From: Apis mellifera
Taxonomy: Eukaryota; Arthropoda; Insecta; Hymenoptera; Apidae
Direction of reading: 5' to 3'
DNA: 64,000 nucleotides
Assembly: GCF_003254395.2 (NCBI RefSeq)
Contig: NC_037641.1
Coordinates: 6,377,001 to 6,441,000 of the forward strand
Shown: in pieces, positions 49,001-62,003 of the stretch
Layout of the letters: the number at the start of each line of letters is the position of its first letter
How positions within the stretch are numbered: position 1 is the stretch's first letter
Notes under the pieces: model-generated
Seen by the model: only the letters and a program-made list of their open reading frames with translations
Database searches by the model: none
What the model was told of the DNA's origin: nothing
Made by a program: the position numbers and the translations under genes

Positions 49001-50270
49001 CGTTGGGAAAAAGCGCCAACTCGCCCCGGACCCGCCTCGGTTCCCGCGACGATTGACAGGGGTAGACGGACATCTGTTTCTAGCGTTTCGATTATTTTGC
49101 AAGCATGGATAAACTTTTCCACGTTTCCAATGGCGATAGGAGGGAGGAGGGGATTTTGTTCACAGATCCGTGTGGACATGTGTTTCGGATACATTTGCTT
49201 TTTTGTTGGTGTTGAAAGATGGAAAAAGGACTTGGAAAGGGAGTGAAAAATGTGCAGGGTGGTTATGCACAGGATCGTGGTGAATAGGAATGAATGGTGT
49301 TTTTGTTGCCTTTTGTAAAAAAAAATCAGTAACTAAGATACTTATTGGTTTAAAAATTCTATTGAGTGTAATAGAAATTTTCATTCGTCGATATGATTTT
49401 CAATTTCCAAGATATCGTGAATGAAAATTTTTAATCGTTTTTGATTCTGTTTCTAGAATAAACGCGGTTTCTAGAAAAATATAGTGTCATATTAAATTTC
49501 TGGGAAGAACGTAATTCCAGGGGAAAAAATGGAGGTTTTTTTGTATAATATAACGATTCGAATGGACGAGGAGGATATTCCTTAGGAGCGATTTTCAAGA
49601 GAGGCCATTTAAACCCGTTTACGGTCCACATCCTCGGGCTGTCCCTAAATATGCGGCGTGAATAGGAGTTCAAAGGTTGTCCACGATATCCAGGCGGAAG
49701 GAGAGACCGTTAGAAATTCGTAAACGCGTTCTAAGCTGCAGATGGGCCAGCGGAGGGAACGAACGAAGGCCAAGCTAGGAAGCGACGAACCCTGAGGGTG
49801 AATGAAAGGGCAAAGGGCGGTCAGTGATGCCCTGTAACGCGGTAACCCTTACGCTGCTGCAGGATTACGTGGCGAAACGTGGCAGAGCCACCGTAATCCA
49901 ATAATGGCCGACCCTCTTCCCTCACGGGGCATCAAGCCAGACCTCTGCTGATTCGAGAGACCTCGAGCTATCAACCCTTCCTTCCCCTGTCTGTGCCCAT
50001 CTGCTCATCCCCTCGTTCGAGCAAACGCTTTGATTTTTGCTTCCTTCCTTCCTTCTCTCCTCCCCTCCTTTTTTCACCTCCACTCATACAGGTTACGCTT
50101 TTTCCAAGATCCTCCTTCTCCTTTTCCGTACTGTTTTCTTCGATCTCGAAATCACGAACGCTCGATCTCGTCGTGATTTTCACCGGCTTTCATCGCTTAC
50201 TATCTAAAGCTTTTCGAAAATCTCCCCGTTTTCGAGAATGGCAAGAATCTTGGTTGGATGGAAACAGTGT
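37100..50270. other. noncoding stretch with several CpG-rich islands
   Basis: GC-rich islands occur at about 37250-37860, 38260-39300, 41040-41620, 42620-43500, 44380-44760, 45480-45800, 46900-47290 and 48480-49080. They carry CTC/GGA and GGC triplet runs (for example 37437-37462, 38966-38983, 42828-42853) and multi-frame open reading frames of up to 205 codons without recognisable domains. A perfect 16-bp palindrome GGGCCTGTACAGGCCC lies at 48607. The islands could be promoters or enhancers of a large neighbouring gene. Confidence 0.5.
46991..47025. other. perfect 10-bp inverted repeat
   Basis: ATTGCATCTC (46991-47000) and GAGATGCAAT (47016-47025) flank 15 bases. Possibly a binding site for a dimeric factor within a GC-richer island; no other support. 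Confidence 0.3.
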
Positions 50271-51085
50271 GGAATAATTTTAATTTCTTGAGGATAGAAA
50301 ATATAAGAAAGCTTGTACAATATATTTCTCTCCATCATTTTTAAAGAACAAAGAAGACGAAATGAAGAAATCTGATTCGAACAATTGCTACTTTTAGATA
50401 TCAGACAAATGTAAAAATAACTTGTAAATTTTTTCCTGTAGAATAATTTTAATTTCTCGAGGATAGAAAATATAAGAAAGCTTTTGAGGAACAAAGAAGA
50501 AATTAGAAATGAAGAAATCTGATTGAAATGAAGAACAACTGCTTTTAGATATCAGACAAATGTAAAAATCACTTGTAAATTTTTTCCTCTGGAATAATTT
50601 TAATTTCTCGAGGATAGAAAATATAAGAAAGCTTGTACAATATATTTCTCTCCATCATTTTTAAAGAACAAAGAAGACGAAATGAAGAAATCTGATTCGA
50701 ACAATTGCTAGTTTTACATATCAGACAAATGTAAAAATAACTTGTAAATTTTTTCCTGTGGAATAATTTTAATTTCTTGAGGAGAAAATATAATAGAATA
50801 TATAAGAAAGCTTGTACAATATATTTCTCATTTTTGAGGAACAAAGAAGAAATCTGATTAAAATGAAAAACAACTGCTACTTTTAGATATCAGACAAATG
50901 TAAAAATAACTTGTAAATTTTTTCCTGTGGAATAATTTTAATTTCTCGAGGATAGAAAATATAAGAAAGCTTGTACAATATATTTCTCATTTGATAGATT
51001 ACGAAATGAAGAAATCTGATTCGAACAAGTGCTAACTTTTAGATATTCGACAAATATAAAAATAACTTGTAAATTTTTTCCTGTG
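50271..51085. repeat. five tandem copies of a 150-169 bp unit
   Basis: Units start with GGAATAATTTTAATTTC or a near match at 50271, 50440, 50591, 50760 and 50929 and end in TTTTTTCCTGTG. The second and fourth copies are internally rearranged. Open frames on the minus strand here repeat with the unit and are not genes. Confidence 0.9.
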
Positions 51086-54000
51086 TTTTTCAGATTTACT
51101 CGCAACTTGGGGCGAAGTTTATTTCGTAATTGAACGATTGGATTGTACGCTTTTGAAAAAGTGAGCAGCGTTCTGGCAGGAAAGGATATACGGAGCGCAA
51201 TTACAAAATCTCGTCGCAATAACGAGAGACACTTCCCGCGAGAGAGAACGTTGAATCGCCCACTCGGCTTCGATCTCCGTGCTCGGACTTGTCCATTCAA
51301 CAGTTATAACCGCCGCTACCGGTCCTTTCCCGCCCCTCTTTCAGCATCTGAACGATCGTTTTCCTGAATACATCAAGCCTCTATATCCGTGCATTGGACA
51401 TCGCTCGACAAACTCGGTCACGAGTTTTCTAACGTTCTATTACTTCTCTCCTGCCTTTCTACCCCCCTCATTTTTCGTCTTGTTGCGCGCGTATTTAGAG
51501 CGAAATCAAGTTGAATAGTGGGATACAGTTGTATCGGGAGACGTTTATTCGTTATATACGCGCCTCCAAAGCTCTCGAAACTCGGATTTTCCACAATTTT
51601 CGCTTGAATTTCGAATGGAACGAATCGATGAGGTTAAAAGGAAGGGATGTAAAATTGAAGAGGAATTTTCAATGACCAACCATTTATTTTCTAATTTTTT
51701 TAATCATGGAAAGAAATATTTGACGAGCGGTCGAATGTTTCCGCAGATTAAAATAATGAAAATTACTATTCCATTTTGAAAAATATAATTTAAATTGTTA
51801 TAGATGTAAATTTCCAAAAATCTAAATTACAATTATTTCAAACGATGAAATAAACGCTGTTAAAGGGCAGCAGTACAAATTTTTCGAAAAATTAAAATTC
51901 AATTATTTATTATTCATTTATACTTCTAGCATTAAAATTAGAGCAATCAGATCACGCGTGGGAGGTAAAATTGGCCGGATCAGTATTTCGTTAATTCACG
52001 CGGAAAATGGAATCGGTTTCGAGGCGATAGCTCATAAAGTATCATTACGAATAGCCACTTAATCACGGGTTATCGAGCTCCGAAGTACTGCAGCAAATCC
52101 GCCACTGGACCAGTTGCCCTGCTTCTGTATCGGCCATTAGATTTGCCCCTTATAGTTCCAAACTCGATAGCCCGTGATTAGTCCCCTTTAATGGCGTCTC
52201 TCTCTCTCTCTCTCACACACATACACTTTCTGTCCATAATTTACAATGACAAACTGTCGTTGCTGGACGTGAACTATTTTTTTCCTTCCTTTCCTCGACA
52301 AGATCATCTTTCAATTTTTCAATTTAATTTTTACTCGCGAATCATTCGTAATGACAGTGGAAACAAAGCTCTCAAGAGTTGGAAAGCATGGCCAAACACC
52401 GTAGAAATTATTAATGCAATAATCAATTTCCACGTTGGACAAGTGCATTGCTTCCGGTAATCAGATTACAATCTCGGATCAAATCTATCCGCTTATGTAA
52501 TTAACACCTATCTCGAATGATTTGGGCGGCTCGATAAATACCAATCTTTTAAAAGATGATTAATCGGTTATTCGTTGCGATGAGATTCTTTTCGACGATC
52601 AATTAAATCTAATCTTTTTTTAAACTATTATCCAATGGAAAATAAATAGCGGAGATGAAAAATTGGATGGAATGGCGCTGCTTTACAAATCATTTGAAAA
52701 CGTTGGAAAATGTTAAATCCCACGAATTAATCGTGGGCCGACGTCTAATCGCAGGAAACCGTTCTCTCGCAATCTCCAATTTCTTCATCGACGTTCCTGG
52801 ATCGCTTCGACATTGGAATGAAATGCAAATTTGAACACGTTTCCATAATTCCATAAATCGAGAGTTGTGAATCGAAAGGAGCGAGCGAACGTTTCATAAC
52901 CGTTGCGGATATTGTTTGGAACGTCGATCCGGACAATTTGCATTTATCAACTGGGCTCCTTTTTAAAAAAAAAAATAAAATAACAAGGGATCACGCCGAA
53001 AATGAAAATGAAGAAGAGCGAAAAGATGAATTTCACGCTGACAGGATGATAAATTACGCGGCGCCGTTACATCAACACCTTCGTTCTTTCTCGGGCGGAC
53101 ATTTTCATCTCCCGTCCGACTATCGATTTTATCCTGTTGCCCTTCTGTTTAAAAATAACTTTATTGCTCTTTTGTAATGAAAAATATTATTAACCTGTTT
53201 ACACACAAGATGCACTTTCTTAGAAGATTGTGAAACGATCGTCTGACATTTAGAGATCACGATATATAGGTCGATAAATGATTTCTAATCCTACGAACAC
53301 GATCGTTTGAAAATATTTTACAATGATATTGCTCTTTTATACGCGAACCACAATTCATAAATCTGTCTATATAATACAAATATCACGATATCTTCTTCTC
53401 TCGTCGTATTTCGATATTTTACTCGAGGACAAAAGAAAATCTTTCCCCTCGATATCGAGCATCAACGAGAAATTTCTACTCGATTTCGAGTAATCAAAAA
53501 CCAACACGAACCTGATATCTCTTCTCTGTACAATAAAACTTTGCAAAGTTCTAATCAAATCACCCGTCCAAAGAGAAGCATACTCGAACTAGGAAGAAAC
53601 TAAAGACTTTGTTTCAAACCAACATTTATTCCTGGCAAGAAGTAGAAAAAGCATTCTCTTTCAAGAAATATGGAACAAAAAAGTTGCTTCGATTAGAAGA
53701 CAACTCAAGGATTAATTTTGATGCTGTAAAATACACTTTAAATAAGGGATTCAAAAAAAAAGAAAAAGTAACACTCCACATCTCGAGTTTTCTCCCGTGG
53801 TTAATACAGAACTTAATTGCCATTAAATTACACAGTGGCGGTAAAACGTTTCGACGAATTTCTAACTAGCCTGGTAGCGACGCAACCGGATACAGCGAGC
53901 ATCACGGCTCCAGTTTTGTTCTTGTCCCACGACTCCTCGCTTTATGCGTCCCCTTAGACCGCTCTCGAGCGGAGGATATTAATATTCGAGTCAAAGAGAG

Positions 54001-54597
54001 AAGCTCGCGTGCCATCGAGCCGCTATGGAGTCTCGGCACCATCTTTGGAATATCCGGTGTCCCCGTGGAATGGACAAACCGTGAAATAACGGATGCGCGT
54101 CGCGTCCAAAGATCGGAATTCTCCTAAGATTCGAAGTGTTTGGGGGGCATCATAAATCGGACGGAATCCGATTTTCGAACTGGAAATGGAGATTTCCTAT
54201 ATATACATGTATACATGTATGAGATTCTGTAACTGTTTGATTGCGAAGAAATTTCAGATTGCTCGAAGAAGAAGGAAAGTGGATACAGTGAAAGTAACAA
54301 TATTGTTTCTACTATCCTTTCCTATCCTCGTTTATTCCGAAATTAACTTTCGAAAGATGATCCGCGTTAATCATGAGAAATTTTATTTATGCATCAAGCT
54401 TGTACACCTTGCTCTCCTCAGGTAGAAATTTACATGATGGAAACTACGATGGACATCAGTTACACCCCCCCAAAGTGCACACTTGCATCGTGTTTAACTC
54501 GGTGGAGGCACACCGGCGGTGCCATTACCGAGTTACGTCCACTATAACGTGACCCGGAAGTGGCTCGTTCACCCATTGCCACGATACAACTCGCAAA
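51086..54597. other. noncoding stretch containing the 121-nt hairpin
   Basis: Ordinary mixed sequence apart from the hairpin at 52060-52180. A CT run lies near 52198. A 63-codon minus-strand frame at 52745-52936 and an 86-codon plus-strand frame at 53609-53869 show no known features. Confidence 0.5.
52060..52180. ncRNA. 121-nt hairpin with an 18-bp closing stem
   Basis: TAATCACGGGTTATCGAG (52060-52077) pairs with CTCGATAGCCCGTGATTA (52163-52180) at all 18 positions with one G-U. GCAAATC (52093-52099) pairs with GATTTGC (52140-52146) inside, and ACTGGACCAGT forms a small internal palindrome. The pairing is strong in either orientation; the single wobble (T-G on plus) favours plus-strand transcription only slightly. 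It stands alone in GC-moderate DNA. It could be a pre-miRNA or other small structured RNA, or the decayed ends of a miniature inverted-repeat element. Confidence 0.4.
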
Positions 54598-55353
54598 GTT
54601 CATCACCGGTGGAATTGCTCGAATGGGAAGGATCATTGGAACCCGATTAAATTAATGAATATACCGGTTCATCACCAGTGGAATTGCTCGAATGGGAAGG
54701 ATCATTGGAACCCGATTAAATTAATAAATATACTAATTCATCACCAGTGGAATTGCTCGAATTGGAACCCGATTAAATTAATAAATATACCAGTTCATCA
54801 CCAGTGGAATTGCTCGAATGGGAAGGATCATTGGAACCCGATTAAATTAATAAATATACTAATTCATCACCAGTGGAATTGCTCGAATGGGAAGGATCAT
54901 TGGAACCCGATTAAATTAATAAATATACCGGTTCATCACCGGTGGAATTGCTCGAATGGGAAGGATCATTGGAACTCGATCAAATTAATAAATATATTAA
55001 TTCATCACCAGTGGAATTGCTCGAATTGGAACCCGATTAAATTAATAAATATACCAGTGGAATTGCTCGAATGGGAAGGATCATTGGAACCCGATTAAAT
55101 TAATAAATATACCAGTTCATCATCGGTGGAATTGCTCGAATGGGAAGGATCATTGGAACCCGATTAAATTAATAAATATACCAGTTCATCACCAGTGGAA
55201 TTGTTCGAATTGGAATCCGATTAAATTAATAAATATACCAGTTCATCACCAGTGGAATTGCTCGAATTGGAATCCGATTAAATTAATAAATATACCGGTT
55301 CATCACCAATGGAATTGCTCGAATTAGAACTCGATTAAATTAATAAATATACC
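54598..55353. repeat. 12-copy minisatellite, units mainly 69 and 57 bp
   Basis: Each unit has GTTCATCACC, GGAATTGCTCGAAT and CGATTAAATTAATAAATA. Long units (69 bp) contain GGGAAGGATCA; short ones (57 bp) lack it; one 46-bp unit also lacks the TTCATCACC part. Because 69 and 57 are multiples of three, a 147-codon frame stays open from 54655 until just after the 46-bp unit. This frame is a product of the repeat and I do not call it a gene. Confidence 0.9.
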
Positions 55354-56629
55354 AAGATTACATGAAATCAAAAGCTTATCAAAATTCTAATATATTTACA
55401 ATTACAATTTTGTAGAAAATTTATTTATCCTATTTTATTTGCACGATTCGAGTAATTCCATTTTTAAAATACTACTAATTCAAATATTATTTTCTATCGG
55501 TGATCAAAGACACGATGATTCGAACATTCGTGCCATCTTTTGAAAGATACGACGGCCACGGAGGAAGTACGACGACCTTGCTCGCTCTCGCGGGAAGTTC
55601 TCGCCCGCCACCGACAGTCGGTAAGAAGTGGAGGAGAGAAAGGACGTCCTGGAGGCTCCTACGATACGGATTCTAGGAAAGGGATCCGCGAAAGTTCGAA
55701 CGAATCTGTCGACAACGATCCTCGACAAGGAGCGCCATCTTCGCGGATCGATCCAACACGAGTTTAACTCGAGCCGACCTAACGGGATTGTTTGCCTCCG
55801 AAGGGGAAAGTGTTCCGCGAAACTTCCGGCTTCTCGGTAGAAAATTGGGTCGTACGTGAAACATCGTCTCGCTCGAGGTGATTGAATGAAAGAGAAAGAG
55901 AGAGAAATAGGATGTTCGATCGAAAATCTAGGGAAGCTGGCTTCGTTCCATTCATGATTTCATCCGGATCATTTGTACACAGATTGGAATTGTTTCGTGA
56001 ATTGATGCTTTTGCGCTCGAATCTAATTTTCGATTCATTCGATGTCGGTTTTACCTCTCTTTCAGGAGAGAGTGAGAGAGAGAGAGAGATAAAGAGAATT
56101 AGGAGGGCGTGACGTTGGTTGGAAGGTGATTATGGTGTTAATTGAGGGTAAATACGGGGATAATTGTGACGTGGTCGGCTCTAGATTTCTGGGTTGAATC
56201 GAGAGGCTTTTGATCCAAGTGGACGCCCTTCGGGATTTTGAATTATGTCCATTTATTGGACTGTAAGCGAGGTTCTCTCTTTTGTACCCTCATTTTGCGA
56301 ATTCGATGAAATGTTGTTGAATTAATCTTATTTTTCGTACACGAAATTCGGGAAATTCAAAGCTTTGTGCAAAATGTATACATATATATATTTATACCAC
56401 ATTTGTTTTACACGTTTTCATATACGCGTTAATTTAAAGAAAAATCCTTCTACAGTTTATTTCAATGAAATTTTATTTTACGATTATCGAAAATTTTAAT
56501 TTGTCATATAACGCGATTATATTGTAATAAGAGGTTAATTTTTTTTATTCCAAGGAGCTGATTGAAAAAGACAAAATAACTAGATCATCATTGGATCAAC
56601 GTCAACGCTTAACGCTGTACGTGCGCTTT

Positions 56630-56940
56630 TAAAGCTTATTAAACGGCGCGGAAATTCATTTTGGCGGGGATGGCCGATGCGTTAATCGAAGGAAATAAAT
56701 GAATGACGTCGGCATAATTGCGCGGTCGAGATTTCGGCCGCGAACATATTCATACCTGACGGCAGGACAATAATCCAGGGCTGAATGGGCTCTGTGGATT
56801 CGGCCAGTTATTTTCGCGGTGGCCACACTGGGAATGGATTCAGATCGCGTTGTGGTGCGCTCTAATTACGGCCTCGGTAATATGATTTAACGACAGTTAA
56901 TCTACGCATAATTTTACCGGTACCGGTAATCGTTGTAAAG
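56630..56940. promoter_or_regulatory. possible enhancer-like island
   Basis: A GC-moderate block with several homeodomain-type cores (TAAT, ATTA) mixed with CpG-rich words, and no open frame. This texture is typical of conserved noncoding elements near developmental genes, but conservation cannot be judged from one sequence. Confidence 0.2.
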
Positions 56941-59900
56941 TGACTTGAACGTGGCGAAGTTGGACAGTTTTGAATCGTCGACGATTCCGATCGATCGATC
57001 GTATCTACAAATGTATTCATTGCGGACAAATAACCGGATGAAATGGAGGGCGGAAAAAACTAATTGTTTTTCCGTGTAATTTTATGGAAATAATTTATGG
57101 AAAATTTGATGCGACAATTTAATTATTCGACCGGAAATATTTAATATTCTTTATTGCAATTAAATTATTCGTAATTTGTCTATCTATCAGAAAAAAATTG
57201 TAAAAATTGTTTATAATTCTACGATTAAAGAAACGTGTAAATTTTGCACGAAGAAGAAGTTAGAAAATGGAAAATGATGAAGATATTACATCGATTGATG
57301 AAAAATAATGAAGAAATAGCCAAAAAATAAATAAATCTAAATCAAACTATCAGAAACTTAACCTGTTAAAAAGGAGAAATCCCATTCTAATTTCCACGGC
57401 AAACAATTTCTGATTCTTCCTTCGAGATATCTCGATCTCCACCACGAAGGTAATCTTCGAAGCTAATGTTCTTAACCGCAAATCTGTTCGGAGAGATAAA
57501 CATTATCTCTGTACGCGAGTCGGGCTTCCGTGAAAAATGAGAGCTTTCTCCGTACAACAATAATCCAACCATGGAATATCCAGCGTGGTGAAAGAAGATT
57601 CTAAACTGGCCATTCGGGAGAAACCGGAAAAATACCTGGATTCCTCGGCCAGACGACAAATCGTGGTAACCATGAAAGAGAAGAAACTACTTCTATATAT
57701 GAATCTCTACTTGGCTGGTAAAGTTCATTCTTGGAAAGGTGATAAGTTTCATCGTCTGTTTCTTCACCTTTCTCGAATTCCTCGAATTCTTCTTATTCTG
57801 CACGATGTTATTAACAAATTCGACGATCCTTTGGAGAATTAATTTTTATTAAATTAAAACGAATGCAAAAGTCGATTATTTGTTAACGACACACACATTA
57901 GAGGATTATATAAAATTCTTTCTTATGAGTCCTTTTCGTAAGAAGAAAGTATGTATGCAATATTTTAATTGAAAAATTTTTGACAATAAACTATCCAATA
58001 AGAAACGAATATAATTTTAACGAATATTAAGTTTTATGAAATTCCTATCAGAAATATCATAACAATTATTAGTCTCCTTTTTTCTTTGTTGAAAGATATT
58101 TCAAGTATCTGGCAAACGAAAAGGAGGATAATTATGAAGAAGAACTTAGAGGAGCATCAAGAGGTGATGTATACGGAACATTTGCAAATAACAGATACAT
58201 GCCTCGCCTTTCTTTTGTTCCCTTAACTCTACGCTTAATATTGACCATTACTGACATTTCGCGTGAACGTGACAATCATGGGAATGCATTGTGACGTATT
58301 CGACGTGAGAATTATAGTCAATGATATCCGTTGTTTCTTGGAAAACTTGTAGCCAGTCACAGCCATTGTTAGCGAATTTTTCCACTTGGAAACGTAAGAA
58401 TGAAATTGACCGAGTGTTTCATAAATGTTCACAGCATAATTGCATGTTCGTTAATGACGTAGATCCCATTCGTTATCGCGCAATTGCCGATACGGAAAAT
58501 AAAGGCAGCAAAGGTTTTAAATTCGCGATTTATTCGCGTGGAAATTATTATTACGTTAATTACCGAGTGTATTAGACGATTGATTTCCTTTTCAGATTGG
58601 AAAATGTGGCGTTAAGTTTCGTTCCAAATCAAAACTAGCTGAATAATAATAGATTAAGAATATCGGTGAATTATTCTTAAAAATAATATTATTTGTAATT
58701 CTTCCCGAGTAAAAAATCTCACGATAAATTTCAGATTTATCATAAATCATTTCCTTATATATTCAATCTTACAAAATTTATTGTATTCCCTAATTCATAA
58801 TTATTTTCAAGTTAAATAAATCACGCAAGGAGTTCAAAAAGAACGATTATTAAAATTACAAAAATCCCCGAGAATAAAAACATGGTGAAAACGTAGAAAA
58901 TATTTTGAATCAAAGACAAGATTAGCATGTTCGACAATGAACACGATCTGACTGTTTCGCAAAATTCTCCTCGAAATGCAAGCGGCATCGAATAAAAAAA
59001 AAATAATCGTGCGTTATTAAAAACGTGAACCACGTTAATACCAAATTTCGCGGGGCGAAACTGGAAATTTTTCGCCCCTATTCCACCCCTGTTTGCTTCC
59101 TCCTCGATTGTTTGTACGAAAGCGGAATATTGAAAAGAGGAGAAACAAAGGGGGCCGTGGTCAGCTGTAATAACTCGAGACGATCGATATTCAAATTCGA
59201 TGCACTTGGGGAGGGATGATGAAAAGAGCGAAAACGGTGATAATCCATTTTTATTTGCGGATTTATCCGTGCGTGTCGTTTACAGCCGACGAAAATATGA
59301 ACGAGGAGATGATGAACAATATGAAAGAGGATGAACCTCGTTTTTCTTGTTCGTTATTTTTTCGAGGGTGGTTTTGGATGATTGAGTCGAGAATAAACGA
59401 ATTCGTGATGAAATTGATCCGAAGAAATATAAAATATTTACAATTAAAATGAACTTTCGTTTAACAATTTAAATTTGTAACGAAATTAAAAATATCTATA
59501 ATATTAAAACTCTTCTCCTTTCTTTCACATTTTTATATCAAGAATCTTTAATAAGTCACATTTAATTATTTTTAATTATTTTTTTATACAAAAGTCTCTC
59601 TCCCTCAAAACAAATCTCTCATCTCCTTCCCAAAAGATATTTCGTGCAGCTAATCAATAATCCCTAATCACTTCTTTTACCACCGAAAGAGAAACGAAAT
59701 CGAAAAAGCAAATACGAAACAGAGAAGCAGACGAGACACAACGCAAGCAACGCTAACAATTCGCTCGAAGTGGAAAAATCTGACTGCACGTCATAAAATA
59801 GCTCGATTTCTCGCCGCTTCTTCCTCGCTTTCTCTTTTCACCGATGCCGCGCGCGCGCTTGTATACCGTGTGGCGCTTCGACATTCCATTTTTCAAATCC

Positions 59901-61105
59901 ACGCAAAATGATTACAAACGACCGAGGATAACGTTCAATAAAACGTCTCCATCTCCTACGTGTGTACGTATGCATACATACAGACGTATATTCGCAATCG
60001 ATATCGAGGGGGAGGAGTGGAACACGTGTGAAAGAATAGAATAACGAACGATCGTTCTGTTCACGTGTGGATTCGAAGGAAGGAAAGGAGCCACCGTATA
60101 GCGAGCGTTAAAATCGCTTTTATGCGCTTCTATCGGCGCGATATCGGCCGCGATAAATTCTTGCGGATCCGCTCGAGGATTCGTCTCGCCGGAGATCTAA
60201 TAAAAATTGAGAGGTTTTATGGACGACATATCGTTGGCAATTTGTAACGGCGGATATTCCTCAGAAAGAGGAAAGTTCTGGCTCTCTCTGTGCTTTTCTT
60301 TTCCGGGGGATTTAAGAAAATTTTCAACCGATTGATGATTTTTGTTAAGGATTCGTTTAATCTTGTATAATGCAATTTTATTTGATTTTGATATGTAAAG
60401 AGATCGAAAAGAGTAAGAGATTGGATTGAAAAGAAAAATAGAGGAAATTTATTAAATTATCTCACGGATTTATTCAACGATTGAAATAAATTTGTTTCAC
60501 AGGTTGATTATGTAAATAAGAAGAGAAACTGCGTGGCAAATGCGTTATAAAAAGTGTGAATGAGAGGAACTAACAAATGTAAAGTGAAATTTGTTTGAAG
60601 AGTCGTAAATATTATTAATCTGCCAAGAATGGCACGGGGAATTCCATTTTCCATTCAGTGCGACACGGGAGAAAGTAATATTCATAGGATTCATGGAAAG
60701 AACTTGTCTATAATGTATCTTAGAATATATATAAATGAAACATAATAATATTTACAATTATATATGAATAATAAAAAATATAATAAAAATATTTCGAAAT
60801 TGTTACTTTATGCAAAGTTGTAATGGACTTAATGGCGGTAAAATTAATTCGCGTATATTTAAAAATATGAGATAAAATATGAGACTATGGAAAAAAAGCG
60901 TACGAGCAAGTTCGATCATTTGAGAACTGAGACGAAGTATGCGGGTTCAGCTTTCTCGAGACACGATTGGAGAGTTTCGTTGGCAATGAGCGCGACGTTT
61001 TTCTGTCATACCGCCAAATAAATCTTAACCGGTTCTATACCCGAAGCATCGAGTAATATCGGGAACACACGAGCGCTTGTCTCGCTTGTATCTACATTGT
61101 AAACG

Positions 61106-61156
61106 GGTACAAACATGGCGAATTACCACCATACGTACCCGTATGGTTGTTGTACC
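61106..61156. ncRNA. 51-nt two-part hairpin
   Basis: GGTACAA (61106-61112) pairs with TTGTACC (61150-61156), and an inner stem ACCACCATACG pairs with CGTATGGTTGT around TACC with one mismatch. A 12-nt one-sided bulge separates the parts. Function unknown; DNA palindrome or RNA structure are both possible. Confidence 0.3.
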
Positions 61157-61853
61157 GACAAAACTACATTTTCGTACTCGTATCTCTAATGATGTTACTT
61201 GTTGGTTATCTTTTCGAACGGATAATTAAATGCAGACCCTGGCGTGCTTAACGGAGATTAATCATGCGCGATTACCTGCTACCTTGTGGATAAATTTTTT
61301 CACTTCTTTTTACTTGGAATCATCGTAAAACATTTTTAAAAAGGATTTACTTGAAATTTTATCCGCGCGCGATTATAATGTTAATTTTAATTGCCGCGTA
61401 CATATTAAAATATATGTTATTGCATTCAAACGAGAGAGACTATATTCCCTGGCACGATAATTTAAAAAAAAAAAAGTATAAATAATCACGGAGAATATTT
61501 GCTATAAAAATGTATAATACCTAAGAAAGTTTTAATTAATCTGCAAGATTATGGCGCATTATTCGCGATAAAATTATCAATTATTCAAGCTCAAGAATAT
61601 CATTAAATCTATTCACTCTTCTCGTAAAAAGACCACAATCGCTATTATTATACAGAATATAAAAATTAATTGCTTGAAATCATTAAAAATTATACGCTGT
61701 GTAAAATTATCGATTTCCAGATGTCAACGGTATATCGTATAACGTATCCAACAAGGAGAGAGAGAGATAAGGATAATAATCCTTAAGGAAGATTGATCGT
61801 GAAGAAAGATCGTCTAACCTAAAATACAAAATCGTGACAAAATGTCTTCAGGA

Positions 61854-62003
61854 AAACAAGAAAGAGATTGTTCAACCCCACACGAAGAATCATCATTGCA
61901 CAAACACGCTCCTGCCATCATCCACTGACAATGCAAACAAGCGTTCTCCGGAGCGGCCATTATTTCGACAAACAAGTTGGCATGATGAGAACTCGTTCAA
62001 GGG
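61854..62003 (+). CDS. weak candidate internal exon, unknown product
   Basis: A frame open from about 61834 to a consensus donor (TTCAAGG|GTAAGTCG, intron from 62004) encodes about 50 residues ending in RSPERPLFRQTSWHDENSF. The peptide has mixed composition and ends at a good donor, unlike the low-complexity frames elsewhere. Against it, the only nearby acceptor (GTCTTCAG, ending 61853) lacks a pyrimidine tract, no domain is recognised, and no partner exon is visible in the window. It could be chance. Confidence 0.2.

Noticed and set aside
54655..55098. 147-codon frame
   Set aside because: It is a translation of the 69/57-bp minisatellite.
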